In this document: one piece after another, positions 15,810 through 24,618 of the stretch
How positions within the stretch are numbered: position 1 is the stretch's first letter
Layout: every line of letters starts with the position of its first letter
Origin: DATARH01 sp050246595
Lineage (GTDB): Bacteria > Pseudomonadota > Alphaproteobacteria > ATCC43930 > CGMCC-115725
Length of the DNA stretch: 64,000 nt
Assembly (NCBI GenBank): GCA_050246595.1
Contig: JBFWVT010000005.1
Coordinates: forward strand, 70,758-134,757
Direction of reading: 5' to 3'
Position numbers and translations under genes: made by a program
Notes under the pieces: generated by a model
Databases searched by the model: none
What the model saw: the letters and a program-made list of their open reading frames with translations, nothing else
What the model was told of the DNA's origin: nothing

Positions 15810-18035
15810 ATGACCGTACTCGCTCTTCTTCGCCGGAGCGGGTTGTACCTGCTGCCGCTTTCGGTCCTGGTGCTGGCGGTTGCGCTGCGCGTCGCCGTCC
15901 CCGATTTTCTCGACCGCGGGGCATGGGTCGTGTTTGACTTGTATCAGCGGGCGGCGCCGCGCGAGACCGGCAACCTGCCGATCCGCATCGTCGATATCGA
16001 CGAGGCGAGCTTGAAGGACGTCGGACAGTGGCCCTGGCCGCGAGGCGTCATTGCCAAGCTGGTCGATCGTCTGCGCGAGGCCGGCGCGTCGGTCGTCGGG
16101 TTCGATATCGCCTTCGCCGAACCGGACCGCACCGCACCGCGCCTGCTGGCGCCGCTGCTGGCGCAGAACGGGCTTCCCGCCGAGGAGACGAGCAGGCTGC
16201 TGGCGAGCGTTCCCGATCCCGACGCCGCGCTGGCCGAGACCATCCGCACCGTGCCGGTCGTCACCGGCTTCATCCTGGACGACAAGGGAGGCGAGCGCGC
16301 ACCCGCTGCAAAGGCGGGGTTCGCTTTTGTCGGCGACGATCCTCTCAGCCGTGTCGCGCGTTTTTCAGGGGCGATCCCGAACCTTCCCGCGTTCGAAACG
16401 GCGGCGGCCGGAAACGGGTTTCTCAACCAGCATCTCGACTGGGACAACGTAGTCCGGCGGGTGCCGCTGCTCCTGAAGCTCGACGGCAGACCCTACCCGT
16501 CGCTGGTCGCCGAAGTGCTTCGGGTCGCAGCCGAGGCGCGCAGCTATGTCGGACGCGGCGCCGGGGCTCAGGGCGAGACGGGTTTTGGCGCCAATACCGG
16601 GATGACCGAGCTGCGCATCGGTCCGCTGATCGTGCCGACCGATGCCGCCGGCCGGGTTACCGTGCATTTCGCGCCGCCGCCGTCCAATCTGTATGTCTCG
16701 GCAAAAGACGTACTGGCCGGCACGTTCGACCGATCGTTGATCGACGGGAATATCGTCCTGGTCGGGACATCGGCGACCGGGGTGATCAATGATCGCCAAG
16801 CGACGCCGCTCGCCCCGAATGTTCCGGGGGTCGAAATTCACGCGCAGCTGATCGACCAGATCCTGCGCGGCGACTATCTCGTCCGCCCGGATTGGGCGAT
16901 CGGGGCGGAAACATTGTTTGTGCTGCTGGTCGGCGCCGGGCTGATCTGGCTGCTGCCGCGCATCGGCGCGCTGCCCAGCGCTGCGGTGGGGCTGTCCGCG
17001 GTGACCGCCGCGATGGCGGCATCCTGGCTGGCCTTTCAAAAGGCAAACCTGCTGATCGACGCGGTCTACCCGACATTGGTGCTGATATCGGTCTATATCG
17101 TGGCCTCTCTGCTCGGCTATCTGCGCACCGAAACGCGCCAGCGCGAAATCCGCAACGCGTTTTCGCGCTATATGTCGCCGCATTACGTCGCCGAACTGGC
17201 GCGTCATCCGGAAAAGCTCACGCTCGGCGGCGAAATGCGGGTTATGACGATCCTGTTCTGCGACATCAGGGGTTTTACGAGCCTCGCGGAAGGGATGGAC
17301 GCGCAGACCCTGACGCATTTCATGAACCGCTTTCTGTCGCCGATGACGGAGATCATTACAAACCACAAGGGCACGATCGACAAATATATCGGCGACTGCA
17401 TCATGGCGTTCTGGAATGCGCCGCTCGATGATCCCGACCACGCCGGGAACGCGGTGCGCGCGGTCCAGGAGATGCGCCGGGCGCTGATCGAGTTGAACCG
17501 TCAATGGGAAGCCGAAGCGGTCGCCGCCGGCAGGAAGTTCAGCCCGGTGAAAATCGGCATCGGCCTCAATACCGGCGAATGCGTCGTCGGCAATTTCGGG
17601 TCGATGCAGCGCTTCGATTATTCGCTGCTGGGCGATCCGGTCAATCTGGCGTCGCGGCTCGAAGGTCTCGGCAAAGTGTACGGTCTCGATGTCATCATCG
17701 GCGAGGAAACCGCCGCCCGGCTCGACGACCCCAACCTGATCGAGGTCGATGTCGTGGCTGTCAAGGGCAAGAGCCAAGCCAGCCGCATTTATACGATCCC
17801 GCCGGAACCGGAACAGGCGGCTGCGCCCGCAGCGTTGCAGCAGCACCAGGCGTTGCTGACCGCCTACCGGCGTCAGGAATGGAACGCGGCGCTCAATCTG
17901 CTGACCAACGGCAATCTGGATGTGCTGCGATACCTCGCCCCGGTATACGATTTGTACAAGCGGCGGATCGCGCAATTCCAGACCGAGCCGCCGCCGGCAG
18001 ATTGGGACGGCGTATTTGCGCTCCAGGAGAAATGA
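15810..18035 (+). CDS. CHASE2-domain adenylate/guanylate cyclase
   Basis: The 741-residue protein has one N-terminal membrane helix (about 6-27), a long periplasmic CHASE2 sensor region (to about 350; PIRIVDIDEASL near its start), three closely spaced helices (about 365-450) and a class III cyclase domain. The cyclase carries VMTILFCDIRGFTSL (metal-binding Asp near 484) and GDCIMAFWNAPLDDP near 528. It should make cAMP (or cGMP) in the cytoplasm in response to an envelope signal. A C-terminal stretch after residue 660 is helical and repeat-like. FecR is immediately upstream. The gene converges on the carbamoyltransferase gene, with 29 bases between stops. Confidence 0.9.
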   Translation: MTVLALLRRSGLYLLPLSVLVLAVALRVAVPDFLDRGAWVVFDLYQRAAPRETGNLPIRIVDIDEASLKDVGQWPWPRGVIAKLVDRLREAGASVVGFDIAFAEPDRTAPRLLAPLLAQNGLPAEETSRLLASVPDPDAALAETIRTVPVVTGFILDDKGGERAPAAKAGFAFVGDDPLSRVARFSGAIPNLPAFETAAAGNGFLNQHLDWDNVVRRVPLLLKLDGRPYPSLVAEVLRVAAEARSYVGRGAGAQGETGFGANTGMTELRIGPLIVPTDAAGRVTVHFAPPPSNLYVSAKDVLAGTFDRSLIDGNIVLVGTSATGVINDRQATPLAPNVPGVEIHAQLIDQILRGDYLVRPDWAIGAETLFVLLVGAGLIWLLPRIGALPSAAVGLSAVTAAMAASWLAFQKANLLIDAVYPTLVLISVYIVASLLGYLRTETRQREIRNAFSRYMSPHYVAELARHPEKLTLGGEMRVMTILFCDIRGFTSLAEGMDAQTLTHFMNRFLSPMTEIITNHKGTIDKYIGDCIMAFWNAPLDDPDHAGNAVRAVQEMRRALIELNRQWEAEAVAAGRKFSPVKIGIGLNTGECVVGNFGSMQRFDYSLLGDPVNLASRLEGLGKVYGLDVIIGEETAARLDDPNLIEVDVVAVKGKSQASRIYTIPPEPEQAAAPAALQQHQALLTAYRRQEWNAALNLLTNGNLDVLRYLAPVYDLYKRRIAQFQTEPPPADWDGVFALQEK

Positions 18036-18064
18036 CTGTCCGCGGCGCGGCGTGGCGACGGTGT

Positions 18065-19804
18065 TTATGCTTCCCGTGACATGATCGTGTCGTCGATTAC
18101 GAGCATGTCCATCCTGGTGCGCAAAAAACAATCGAGCGCCTCTTGCGGACGGCAGACGATCGGCTCGTTCTCGTTGAACGAGGTGTTGAGCAGCAGCGGT
18201 ATTCCGGTCAGATCGCGGAACGACTCGATCAAGCGGTAAAAGCGCGGGTTGGTGTGACGATGGACAGTCTGCAAACGACCGGACCCGTCGATATGCGTGA
18301 CCGCCGGGATCTGCGATCGTTTTTTGTCGCGGACCTGGAACACCTGCGTCATAAACGGAACGGCGTCGTCCTCCTCGAACCATTCGGCGACGGCGTTGTC
18401 GAGGATTGACGGGGCGAACGGCCGGAAGCTTTCGCGGCGCTTGATCCTGGCGTTCAGAACGTCCCTGATGTCGCCGCGGCGCGGATCGCAGAGGATCGAG
18501 CGGTTGCCGAGCGCTCGCGGTCCCCATTCCATCCGCCCCTGAAACCAGCCGACGATTTTCCCCGCCGCAATGAAAGCCGCGGCGCGCCGGCAAAGGTCGG
18601 TCTCGTTTTCGATCATGTCGATAGCGCACCCGGTCATCTCGGCACGTTGCGTTTCGAGCAGGCGGGCGATTTCCGAATTGTCGAATGCCGGCCCCCAATA
18701 GGCATGATCCATAATAAAGGACCGATCCCCGCCGAATTTGTGCCACACCGTATAGGCTGCACCGATCGCGCCGCCGGCATCGCCCGCGGCGGGTTGCACG
18801 TAGACACGGCGAAACGGCGTCATCAGGCGGATCTTGCCATTCGCGACCGAGTTCATCGCGCAGCCGCCGGCGAGCGCGATGTCCGTCAGCCCGTAACATT
18901 GTTGCAGAGCGCCGATCAGGTTGAAGAACGCTTCTTCGTACATTACCTGGACCGATCGCGCGATGTCGCGATGGCGTTGTTCAAGCGGCTCCTCCGAGCG
19001 CCGGCGCGGCCCCAGTAATTCTTCCAACGCCGGTGAAAACAAATCGCCGGTTGGGGGTGCCGTATCTTCCCATTGGGATGACAGCGCCGCAGAATGATGG
19101 CGGAAATAGCGCAGATCGAGTTCGAACGATCCGCCCGGCTTCAGACGCACGAGACGGCGCAGCCGGTCGAGATAGGCGAGGTTGCCATAAGGCGCCAGAC
19201 CCATCACCTTGTATTCGTCACCATAATGAGGAAACCCGAGATAACGCGTCAACGCCTCGTAGAAGATGCCGAGCGAGTGCGGAAAAAGAATTCGTCCGTC
19301 GAGCCTGACCTCGACCCCCGATCCGACGCCCCATGCGGCGCTGGCGAAATCGCCGAACCCGTCGAGTGAAACGACGACCGCTTCGGCGAACGGCGAAACG
19401 TGAAAGGCCGAGGACAAATGCGCGGCATGATGCTCGATATGATGCAGTTTCGCCCGCAACCTGTCGTCCGGGAACAAGGCCGCGAGACGGTCCGGCAGTC
19501 GTTCGCGCGCGCGCCGATTTCTTAACCGCTCCAGCACAAGACCAAGATTGGGGCGGGCGGTCAGTAGATAGGCGAACTTGCGCGACAGTTGCGCCGAGCT
19601 GTTCTGGTTGACCGCGACGTGATCGATATCGCCGAGGCGCAGCCTGCCTTCGCGCAGACAATATTCGATCGCGTGCGACGGAAACCCGGCCCAATGTTTG
19701 ATCCTGCGAAACCGCTCTTCCTCCGCCGCCGCCACAAGTTTCCCGTCTCGCACGAGGCAGGCCGCGCTGTCCGCGTGGAACGCGTTGAGCCCGAGAATAA
19801 TCAT
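18065..19804 (-). CDS. carbamoyltransferase (NodU/CmcH/TobZ family)
   Basis: The 579-residue protein has the full two-domain signature: an N-terminal ASKHA-like part (MIILGLNAFHADSAACLV, EEERF, HHAAHLSSAF, LDGFGDF, GGCAMNSVANGKI) and a C-terminal part with GRMEWGPRALGNRSILCDPR, ESFRPFAPSIL and NTSFNENEPIV. Enzymes of this family move the carbamoyl group of carbamoyl phosphate, via carbamoyl-adenylate, onto a hydroxyl, often of a sugar. As the last gene of the glycosyltransferase run it probably O-carbamoylates the glycan. Its ATG at 19804 overlaps the preceding gene's stop (ATGA), giving translational coupling. Confidence 0.92.
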   Translation of the reverse strand: MIILGLNAFHADSAACLVRDGKLVAAAEEERFRRIKHWAGFPSHAIEYCLREGRLRLGDIDHVAVNQNSSAQLSRKFAYLLTARPNLGLVLERLRNRRARERLPDRLAALFPDDRLRAKLHHIEHHAAHLSSAFHVSPFAEAVVVSLDGFGDFASAAWGVGSGVEVRLDGRILFPHSLGIFYEALTRYLGFPHYGDEYKVMGLAPYGNLAYLDRLRRLVRLKPGGSFELDLRYFRHHSAALSSQWEDTAPPTGDLFSPALEELLGPRRRSEEPLEQRHRDIARSVQVMYEEAFFNLIGALQQCYGLTDIALAGGCAMNSVANGKIRLMTPFRRVYVQPAAGDAGGAIGAAYTVWHKFGGDRSFIMDHAYWGPAFDNSEIARLLETQRAEMTGCAIDMIENETDLCRRAAAFIAAGKIVGWFQGRMEWGPRALGNRSILCDPRRGDIRDVLNARIKRRESFRPFAPSILDNAVAEWFEEDDAVPFMTQVFQVRDKKRSQIPAVTHIDGSGRLQTVHRHTNPRFYRLIESFRDLTGIPLLLNTSFNENEPIVCRPQEALDCFLRTRMDMLVIDDTIMSREA

Positions 19805-20667
19805 CGATCCCCTGCCCCGGCCGCATTTCGAACCGGGTCCTCGCCGCGAGTGCTTCTGTCGCTTCGCCGCAAATCCGACCCGCTTGCAATCGCATCGGCG
19901 TGATCGTGGCGATGGCGGCGGTCGAGGATTTCGAGCGCCAGAAGGGTCTCGGCGAACAGCCGCTGCAATGCGTAATACCAACCGGGCCAGCCGTCGAGGA
20001 GGCACCGTTTGACAAAGAGCACATAGAGCAGCACCGCGATCGGCGCCGGCCAGCCCATCAGCCGAATGCGATCCGCTCGGGCCGGCGGTCGCCCGGTGTA
20101 ATTGAGGAGGTACTCGGCTTCGTCGGTGGCATAACGCTGCTGCGCGGCCAGCCAGCGCGACAACGGTTTCCGATCGTCGTGATAGATGACACCGCGCAAT
20201 GGCAGGACAGCGCCATCGACATGGACCCTATGGCCATGCCCTTCCCGCCGATAGACGGCGCGGTCCCTGCGATAGAGGATTGTTCTCGGCGGGTACAGGC
20301 TGCCGCGCAGCGGACGACCGTGAATGCGATAAACGAACTCGGCGCGATAGCCGGCGGTCGCTTCATCCGGAACAAGCCTGCGCAATTCTGCGATTAGCGC
20401 CTCGCTCAGCTCGTAATCGGCGTCGAGCGAGAGAACCCACCGGCTCCCGATATGAGAGAGGCCGAAATTGCACTGCCTGGCGAAATTGTCGAAGTCGCGG
20501 ATGAATACCGCGATCCGCGGATCACGGTACAGAATATCGAGAGTACCGTCGGTGCTGCCGCTGTCGATCACGACAATGCGCTTTGCCCAGGACAGTCTGG
20601 CGAGCATGCGCTCTATATTGGGCAGCTCGTTAAAGGTGAGGATCAGCGGCGTGATCTGATCGAGCAT
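19801..20667 (-). CDS. glycosyltransferase family 2
   Basis: The 288-residue protein starts MLDQITPLILTFNELPNIER, the usual opening of a GT-A family 2 enzyme, and has VVIDSGSTDGT for nucleotide binding and LSLDADYEL as the metal-binding DxD segment. A hydrophobic segment (APIAVLLYVLFVKRCLL) near the C-terminus suggests membrane association. It should transfer a sugar from an NDP-donor to a growing lipid-linked glycan on the cytoplasmic side. The frame is open to 20700 with other starts (20691 ATG). Its 3' end overlaps the carbamoyltransferase start by 4 bases. The C-terminal 40 residues are rich in Asp, His and Arg and look unstructured. Confidence 0.88.
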   Translation of the reverse strand: MLDQITPLILTFNELPNIERMLARLSWAKRIVVIDSGSTDGTLDILYRDPRIAVFIRDFDNFARQCNFGLSHIGSRWVLSLDADYELSEALIAELRRLVPDEATAGYRAEFVYRIHGRPLRGSLYPPRTILYRRDRAVYRREGHGHRVHVDGAVLPLRGVIYHDDRKPLSRWLAAQQRYATDEAEYLLNYTGRPPARADRIRLMGWPAPIAVLLYVLFVKRCLLDGWPGWYYALQRLFAETLLALEILDRRHRHDHADAIASGSDLRRSDRSTRGEDPVRNAAGAGDR

Positions 20668-20720
20668 CGAAGGGTGCAGGTTCCGAACCATAAAGCACAA
20701 GCGCCGCCACAGCGATCACT

Positions 20721-20907
20721 CGGTAGTGTCTCGGTTTGAATTAGCATCTTGTCATTCCGGGGCGCGGGCATGGCCCGCGAACCCGGAATCCATGAATACA
20801 GACTCCGAAGCCTATGGAAAGCCGGTGTTCATGGCTTCCGGGTTCCTCGCTTCGCTCGGCCCCGGAATGACAGGGTGGCCTGTTACATTCAAACTGAGAC
20901 ACTACCG
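20721..20907. mobile_element. MITE-like element, 187 bp, with terminal inverted repeats and 6-bp target duplication
   Basis: The ends are inverted copies over about 21 bases with one mismatch (left starts CGGTAGTGTCTCGGTTTGAA, right ends TTCAAACTGAGACACTACCG). The sequence ATCACT occurs directly on both sides (20715-20720 and 20908-20913), as expected for a target-site duplication. The inside has a second inverted pair, TGTCATTCCGGGGC near 20749 and GCCCCGGAATGACA near 20862-20876, so the whole element can fold into a long hairpin. It has no coding capacity. The right copy of ATCACT covers the TGA stop of the glycosyltransferase gene at 20909, which stays intact. Confidence 0.75.
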
Positions 20908-20908
20908 A

Positions 20909-22108
20909 TCACTCCAGTCGGACGCTTGCCGGCTGCCCGGCGCGTCCGGTCAGCCAGGAGTACAAATCGCTCATATCGCGGGCAACGCGGTTCCAGGAAA
21001 AATCGCGCGCCATCCACGCCCGGCCTTTCATCCCCATCCCGCGCAGAGCCGGGCGCGGCATTGCCATTGCGGTCGCCAAGGTCACGGCCAGCGCCTCGGG
21101 TGCCGGTTCGACCCACCAGCCGCAGTCTTCGCTCTCGACCCGGCGCCACGGCGTGCCGGTCGTCGCGATCACCGGCGTGCCGGCGGCGAGAGCCTCCGCA
21201 GCGGTCAGGCCGAAATTCTCGTTCAGGCTCGACAGCACGAACAGGTCGGCGGCGCGGTAGGCCTCCCACTTCGCGGCGCCATAGACCGGCCCACCAAACG
21301 AGACGCGGCCGAGGCCGAGGCTGCGCGCCATCGCGCGCAGCTCGCCGATATAGCGCTCCTCGCCGGGGCCGACCAGCGTAAGCCGCCAGCCGGGATGGGC
21401 CGGTTCGATTTTGACCCAGGCTTGCAGCAGCATCTCCAGCCCCTTCTTGGGATGCAGGCGGCCCAGCGACAGCACGATCCGCTCGCGTGTGGTGCATTCG
21501 GGCGCGTCCGGAATCGGCTCCGGCAGGTCGATGCCGTTTGGGATGACCGCGATCGGATGGCGCAGTCCAAAGGCGCGCAGTTCGGCGTATTCCTGGCCGC
21601 TTGTGGCATGGATACAGGCGGCGCGGCGCATCACGGGGCCTTGCAGCAGCGTCCAGAACGCACGCTTTTTTGCCGCGAAAAACGCCAGCGCGGGCGGGCT
21701 CAACATGCCGCGCGGCGAGACGATGAGAGGTTTCCCTGCCGCCCTCGCCGACCATCCGGCCTGCAGATTGGGCCACAGCCATAAGCCGTGGTCGTGTACC
21801 ACGTCGGCGGTGGCGGCGGTTTGCTTCAGAGCAGCGGAAAATCCGGCCGAGCGGCGCAAGGCGCGCAGACCGGGAACGCGCGTCAGGTCCTGTGCGAAGC
21901 GCCGGTTGGGATAGCCCCCGGAGAATATGTCGCCGGACGGGTCGCGCTCCGAGGCGATCGACAACAGGACGGGTGCGGTCCCGGCCGCAGCGAGGGCCTC
22001 GCAGAGCCTCGGTACGCTGTAGGAGGGACCGCCATAGGCCGGATCGAGACCGGCGACGACGTGCACCGAGCGCAGCGGAGAGAAGGGGTTTTGCATTATT
22101 TCCCGCAT
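20909..22108 (-). CDS. glycosyltransferase family 4
   Basis: The 399-residue GT-B protein has a donor-side domain with AVIPNGIDLP, VLSLGRLHPKKGLEMLLQAW and FVLSSLNENFGLTAAEALAAGTPVIAT, the E-x7-E family 4 motif. The N-terminal domain carries DPAYGGPSYSVPRL and SPRGMLSPPALAFFAAKK, as in enzymes that elongate exopolysaccharide or O-antigen units. The stop codon lies in the target duplication of the adjacent small element. ATG 22096 (MQNPFSPLRS) is an alternative start. Fifteen bases separate it from the polymerase-like gene upstream. Confidence 0.9.
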   Translation of the reverse strand: MREIMQNPFSPLRSVHVVAGLDPAYGGPSYSVPRLCEALAAAGTAPVLLSIASERDPSGDIFSGGYPNRRFAQDLTRVPGLRALRRSAGFSAALKQTAATADVVHDHGLWLWPNLQAGWSARAAGKPLIVSPRGMLSPPALAFFAAKKRAFWTLLQGPVMRRAACIHATSGQEYAELRAFGLRHPIAVIPNGIDLPEPIPDAPECTTRERIVLSLGRLHPKKGLEMLLQAWVKIEPAHPGWRLTLVGPGEERYIGELRAMARSLGLGRVSFGGPVYGAAKWEAYRAADLFVLSSLNENFGLTAAEALAAGTPVIATTGTPWRRVESEDCGWWVEPAPEALAVTLATAMAMPRPALRGMGMKGRAWMARDFSWNRVARDMSDLYSWLTGRAGQPASVRLE

Positions 22109-22123
22109 CTTCCCTGTTTTCTC

Positions 22124-23458
22124 TCAGGGGGCGGAAATCTCCGGTTCGGGCGTGGTCCGGCGCGGTGCCGCTTGATGCCCGAAGACCCCGGAATAAAGCA
22201 GTGCAACGGCGCCGAGAACGGCTCCGACCAGCGCCACCAGGATTTCGAGCAGGTTCCCGCCCGGCTGCAACAGGCTGAGGCCCGGCATCGCGCGCAGCAA
22301 CAGACCGGGCAGATCGCCGGATGCAAACGCGCGCACGATGCCGAGATCAAGCCGCATCAGCAGAAATCCCAGCCCCGCAAACCCGGCCAGAACCCCCGGA
22401 ATGCCAAAATTTATATAAAATTCCAGCGCTTGCCCGGCGCCGACACTGGTCCCTTCCGCGAACGGGATCCCGGTATATTCGCTGACCAGCGAACCGCCGC
22501 CGCCCACGGCCGGCTTGTCGGGCCAGAGGGCGCGCGGAACAAAGCCCCAGAGCGGGACCGTGCCGCCGTAAGCGAGATCGTAGTACCCGGCCTGATGCCT
22601 GGCGATCGCCGCGCCGACCAGCGCATTCTGGTTGAGCCGATCGCCGATAGCGGTCAGATGCGCGTCGGAGGACAGATCCAGCAGCTGAAAATCGGTTAGG
22701 ATGCGCGACACCTGTTCGACACGATCGAACAAGCTCGCCTGCTCGTGCCAGACGACATCCCGGATCGCCTCGCGCTGGCCCATATAGGTCACGAAAAGCG
22801 AAAGCCCGAGAAACACCAGCAGCGGCGAGGCGAGATAAATCCACAGGCGGCAGCGCGCCACGACGTAACAAAAGGCAAGAATGCCAAGAACCCAGTGAAT
22901 GCCGTAGGCAAGAAACCCGCCGGTGACAAGGGTCGTCAGCGGCAGCAGCGGAAGCAGCCCGAGAGCAAGAACCCTGCGACGCGGGTCGGCCGGCGCGCCG
23001 GGGTGATAGTACAGCATCCAGAACCCCAGGATCAGCAGGTTCGGAAACGAGGACACAATCGCCGTCGCCGAAGCCAGCCGGCCGAACGCGGAAGACAGCA
23101 GCAGATAGGAACCGGCGCCGATCGCCAAGGCGCGCCAACCGAGGCTGCCGAACCCTGCCGAGGGATCGGGCGCTCCGTGAACGGTTTCGGGCCGCGTCCG
23201 CCCGGTCAGACGAGCGGCCACGGCGCCGGCGACAAACGCCGCCATCCCGGCGAGCGTGACCTCGAAGCCGAGCCTCGTATCGGCAATATCGGCGAGGTCC
23301 GGATCAATGCCGAGGGAAACCAGAACACCGGGAACGTGGATCAACGACAGAGCGAGAAAATAGGCCAGGGTAAGCGCTCCGCCGCGGCCCGGCGGTCCGA
23401 CCGCAAGCACCAGCAACGCGACGAGAAGCGCGATCCAGAGGATGAGCAACTCTGTCAT
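22124..23458 (-). CDS. polysaccharide polymerase-like multi-pass membrane protein
   Basis: The 444-residue protein has ten or more hydrophobic helices beginning at residue 3 (ELLILWIALLVALLVLAV). Between the later helices a loop carries VPRALWPDKPAVGGGG followed by VSEYTGIPFAEGTS and EFYINFGIPGVLAG, which resembles Wzy/O-antigen-polymerase-like proteins encoded in capsule and exopolysaccharide loci. It would join repeat units on the periplasmic side. The ATG at 23458 overlaps the stop of the upstream glycosyltransferase (ATGA). The ligase-like protein at 12659 is a second candidate for this step, so roles may be split. Confidence 0.7.
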   Translation of the reverse strand: MTELLILWIALLVALLVLAVGPPGRGGALTLAYFLALSLIHVPGVLVSLGIDPDLADIADTRLGFEVTLAGMAAFVAGAVAARLTGRTRPETVHGAPDPSAGFGSLGWRALAIGAGSYLLLSSAFGRLASATAIVSSFPNLLILGFWMLYYHPGAPADPRRRVLALGLLPLLPLTTLVTGGFLAYGIHWVLGILAFCYVVARCRLWIYLASPLLVFLGLSLFVTYMGQREAIRDVVWHEQASLFDRVEQVSRILTDFQLLDLSSDAHLTAIGDRLNQNALVGAAIARHQAGYYDLAYGGTVPLWGFVPRALWPDKPAVGGGGSLVSEYTGIPFAEGTSVGAGQALEFYINFGIPGVLAGFAGLGFLLMRLDLGIVRAFASGDLPGLLLRAMPGLSLLQPGGNLLEILVALVGAVLGAVALLYSGVFGHQAAPRRTTPEPEISAP

Positions 23459-24618
23459 CGGGCCGCGGTGGGGACCGTGCGCAGCAGTTCGGCGTTGTAC
23501 CGGCGGGCGTAGGCCGCCCAGCTCAGAAATTGCCGCTCCGTCTCGCAGAGCGGCGGGGGCGCATCGCCGGCGTGCAGCCGGTCCCGCCACAGGCGGATCG
23601 CCTCGGCGAGCGCGCCGGCGTCACCGGCCGGTACGACCGTGATGCACGAGGCGAAGCCCGGCATCCCGGCAAGATCGCCGCCGCCGGTGTGGTCGGTGCA
23701 GACAACCGGCAACCCGCTCGCCAATGCCTGCGACAGCACCATGCCAAACCCGTCCTGGCGCGATGCCAGCACGAACAGATCGGCCGCTTGATAAAAATGC
23801 GTCAACTCGGACTGCGCGACCGGATCGTGATGCGCAAAGCGCCCGGAGTGTTTCGGGAAACGCAAATCGCCGATCGCGCCGACATGCGTCAGCCGCACCC
23901 CTTCGACACCGCGTACCGCCTCTTCCAGCACGTCGCAGCCTTTTTGCAGAGACCATGTCCCGGCATAGAGAAGCGCGACCGACCCGGCGATATTTTTCGG
24001 GCCGCTCGCCGGGAACATGCCGAGATCGACGCCGTATGGGTTGCGGAACAATTTGTGACGCAAACCGGGCGACATTGCGAAACTTTCCTCGGCATGAAGC
24101 GAGGGGACGACGATCCTGTCCGCGATCTCGTACCCGGCAAGCTCGCGCCGCACGGCCAAACGGCTCGGCCGCTCGGCGCCGTCGATCGCGGCGAGAATGC
24201 GGTCCTGCGAGAGAATGTGCCGGCTGCCACGCTCGAACCAGAGGCTGGCGCCGTAATGCCGTTTGGCGAAGCGCGCCGCCTCCAGATAAATCCCGGACAT
24301 GCAGATGAAGACGTCGCACCGGCGCAATCGCAGGATCGCGGCCTGGTTCAGCGCGGCGTACAGGAGCCGCTCGCGCAACCGCGGCAGAAATCCGGGGGCG
24401 AGTCGCTGCCACGCGACCGCCGGCAGGGCGAACGGCAGCAGCGAGACATGACACTCGGCGGGAAGCGCAAAGGACCGAGTTCGCGACCGCGGCACATAGG
24501 AGTAGAACCTGACCCGGTGCCCGAGCGAATGCAGCTCGCGCGCGAGGTCGAGCACGTGGAAACGGCCGGCAGCCGCGATCGCGATGCTGAGCGGCTGCGC
24601 CGGCGCGTCCTTCGTCAT
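23455..24618 (-). CDS. glycosyltransferase family 4
   Basis: The 387-residue GT-B enzyme begins MTKDAPAQPLSIAIAAAGRF and has NPYGVDLGMF, LLYAGTWSLQKGCDVLEEAV and FVLASRQDGFGMVLSQALASGLPVVCTD, in which the acidic pair of the family 4 E-x7-E motif is replaced by D/Q-containing residues. FERGSRH in the acceptor domain is typical of this subgroup. It overlaps both neighbours by 4 bases (ATGA), so it is tightly coupled within the operon. It should add one sugar of the repeat unit; donor and acceptor are unknown. Confidence 0.85.
   Translation of the reverse strand: MTKDAPAQPLSIAIAAAGRFHVLDLARELHSLGHRVRFYSYVPRSRTRSFALPAECHVSLLPFALPAVAWQRLAPGFLPRLRERLLYAALNQAAILRLRRCDVFICMSGIYLEAARFAKRHYGASLWFERGSRHILSQDRILAAIDGAERPSRLAVRRELAGYEIADRIVVPSLHAEESFAMSPGLRHKLFRNPYGVDLGMFPASGPKNIAGSVALLYAGTWSLQKGCDVLEEAVRGVEGVRLTHVGAIGDLRFPKHSGRFAHHDPVAQSELTHFYQAADLFVLASRQDGFGMVLSQALASGLPVVCTDHTGGGDLAGMPGFASCITVVPAGDAGALAEAIRLWRDRLHAGDAPPPLCETERQFLSWAAYARRYNAELLRTVPTAAR

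Noticed and set aside
16365..18899. A minus-strand frame open for 844 codons
   Set aside because: It lies opposite the CHASE2-cyclase, which has all expected motifs, and shows no domain.
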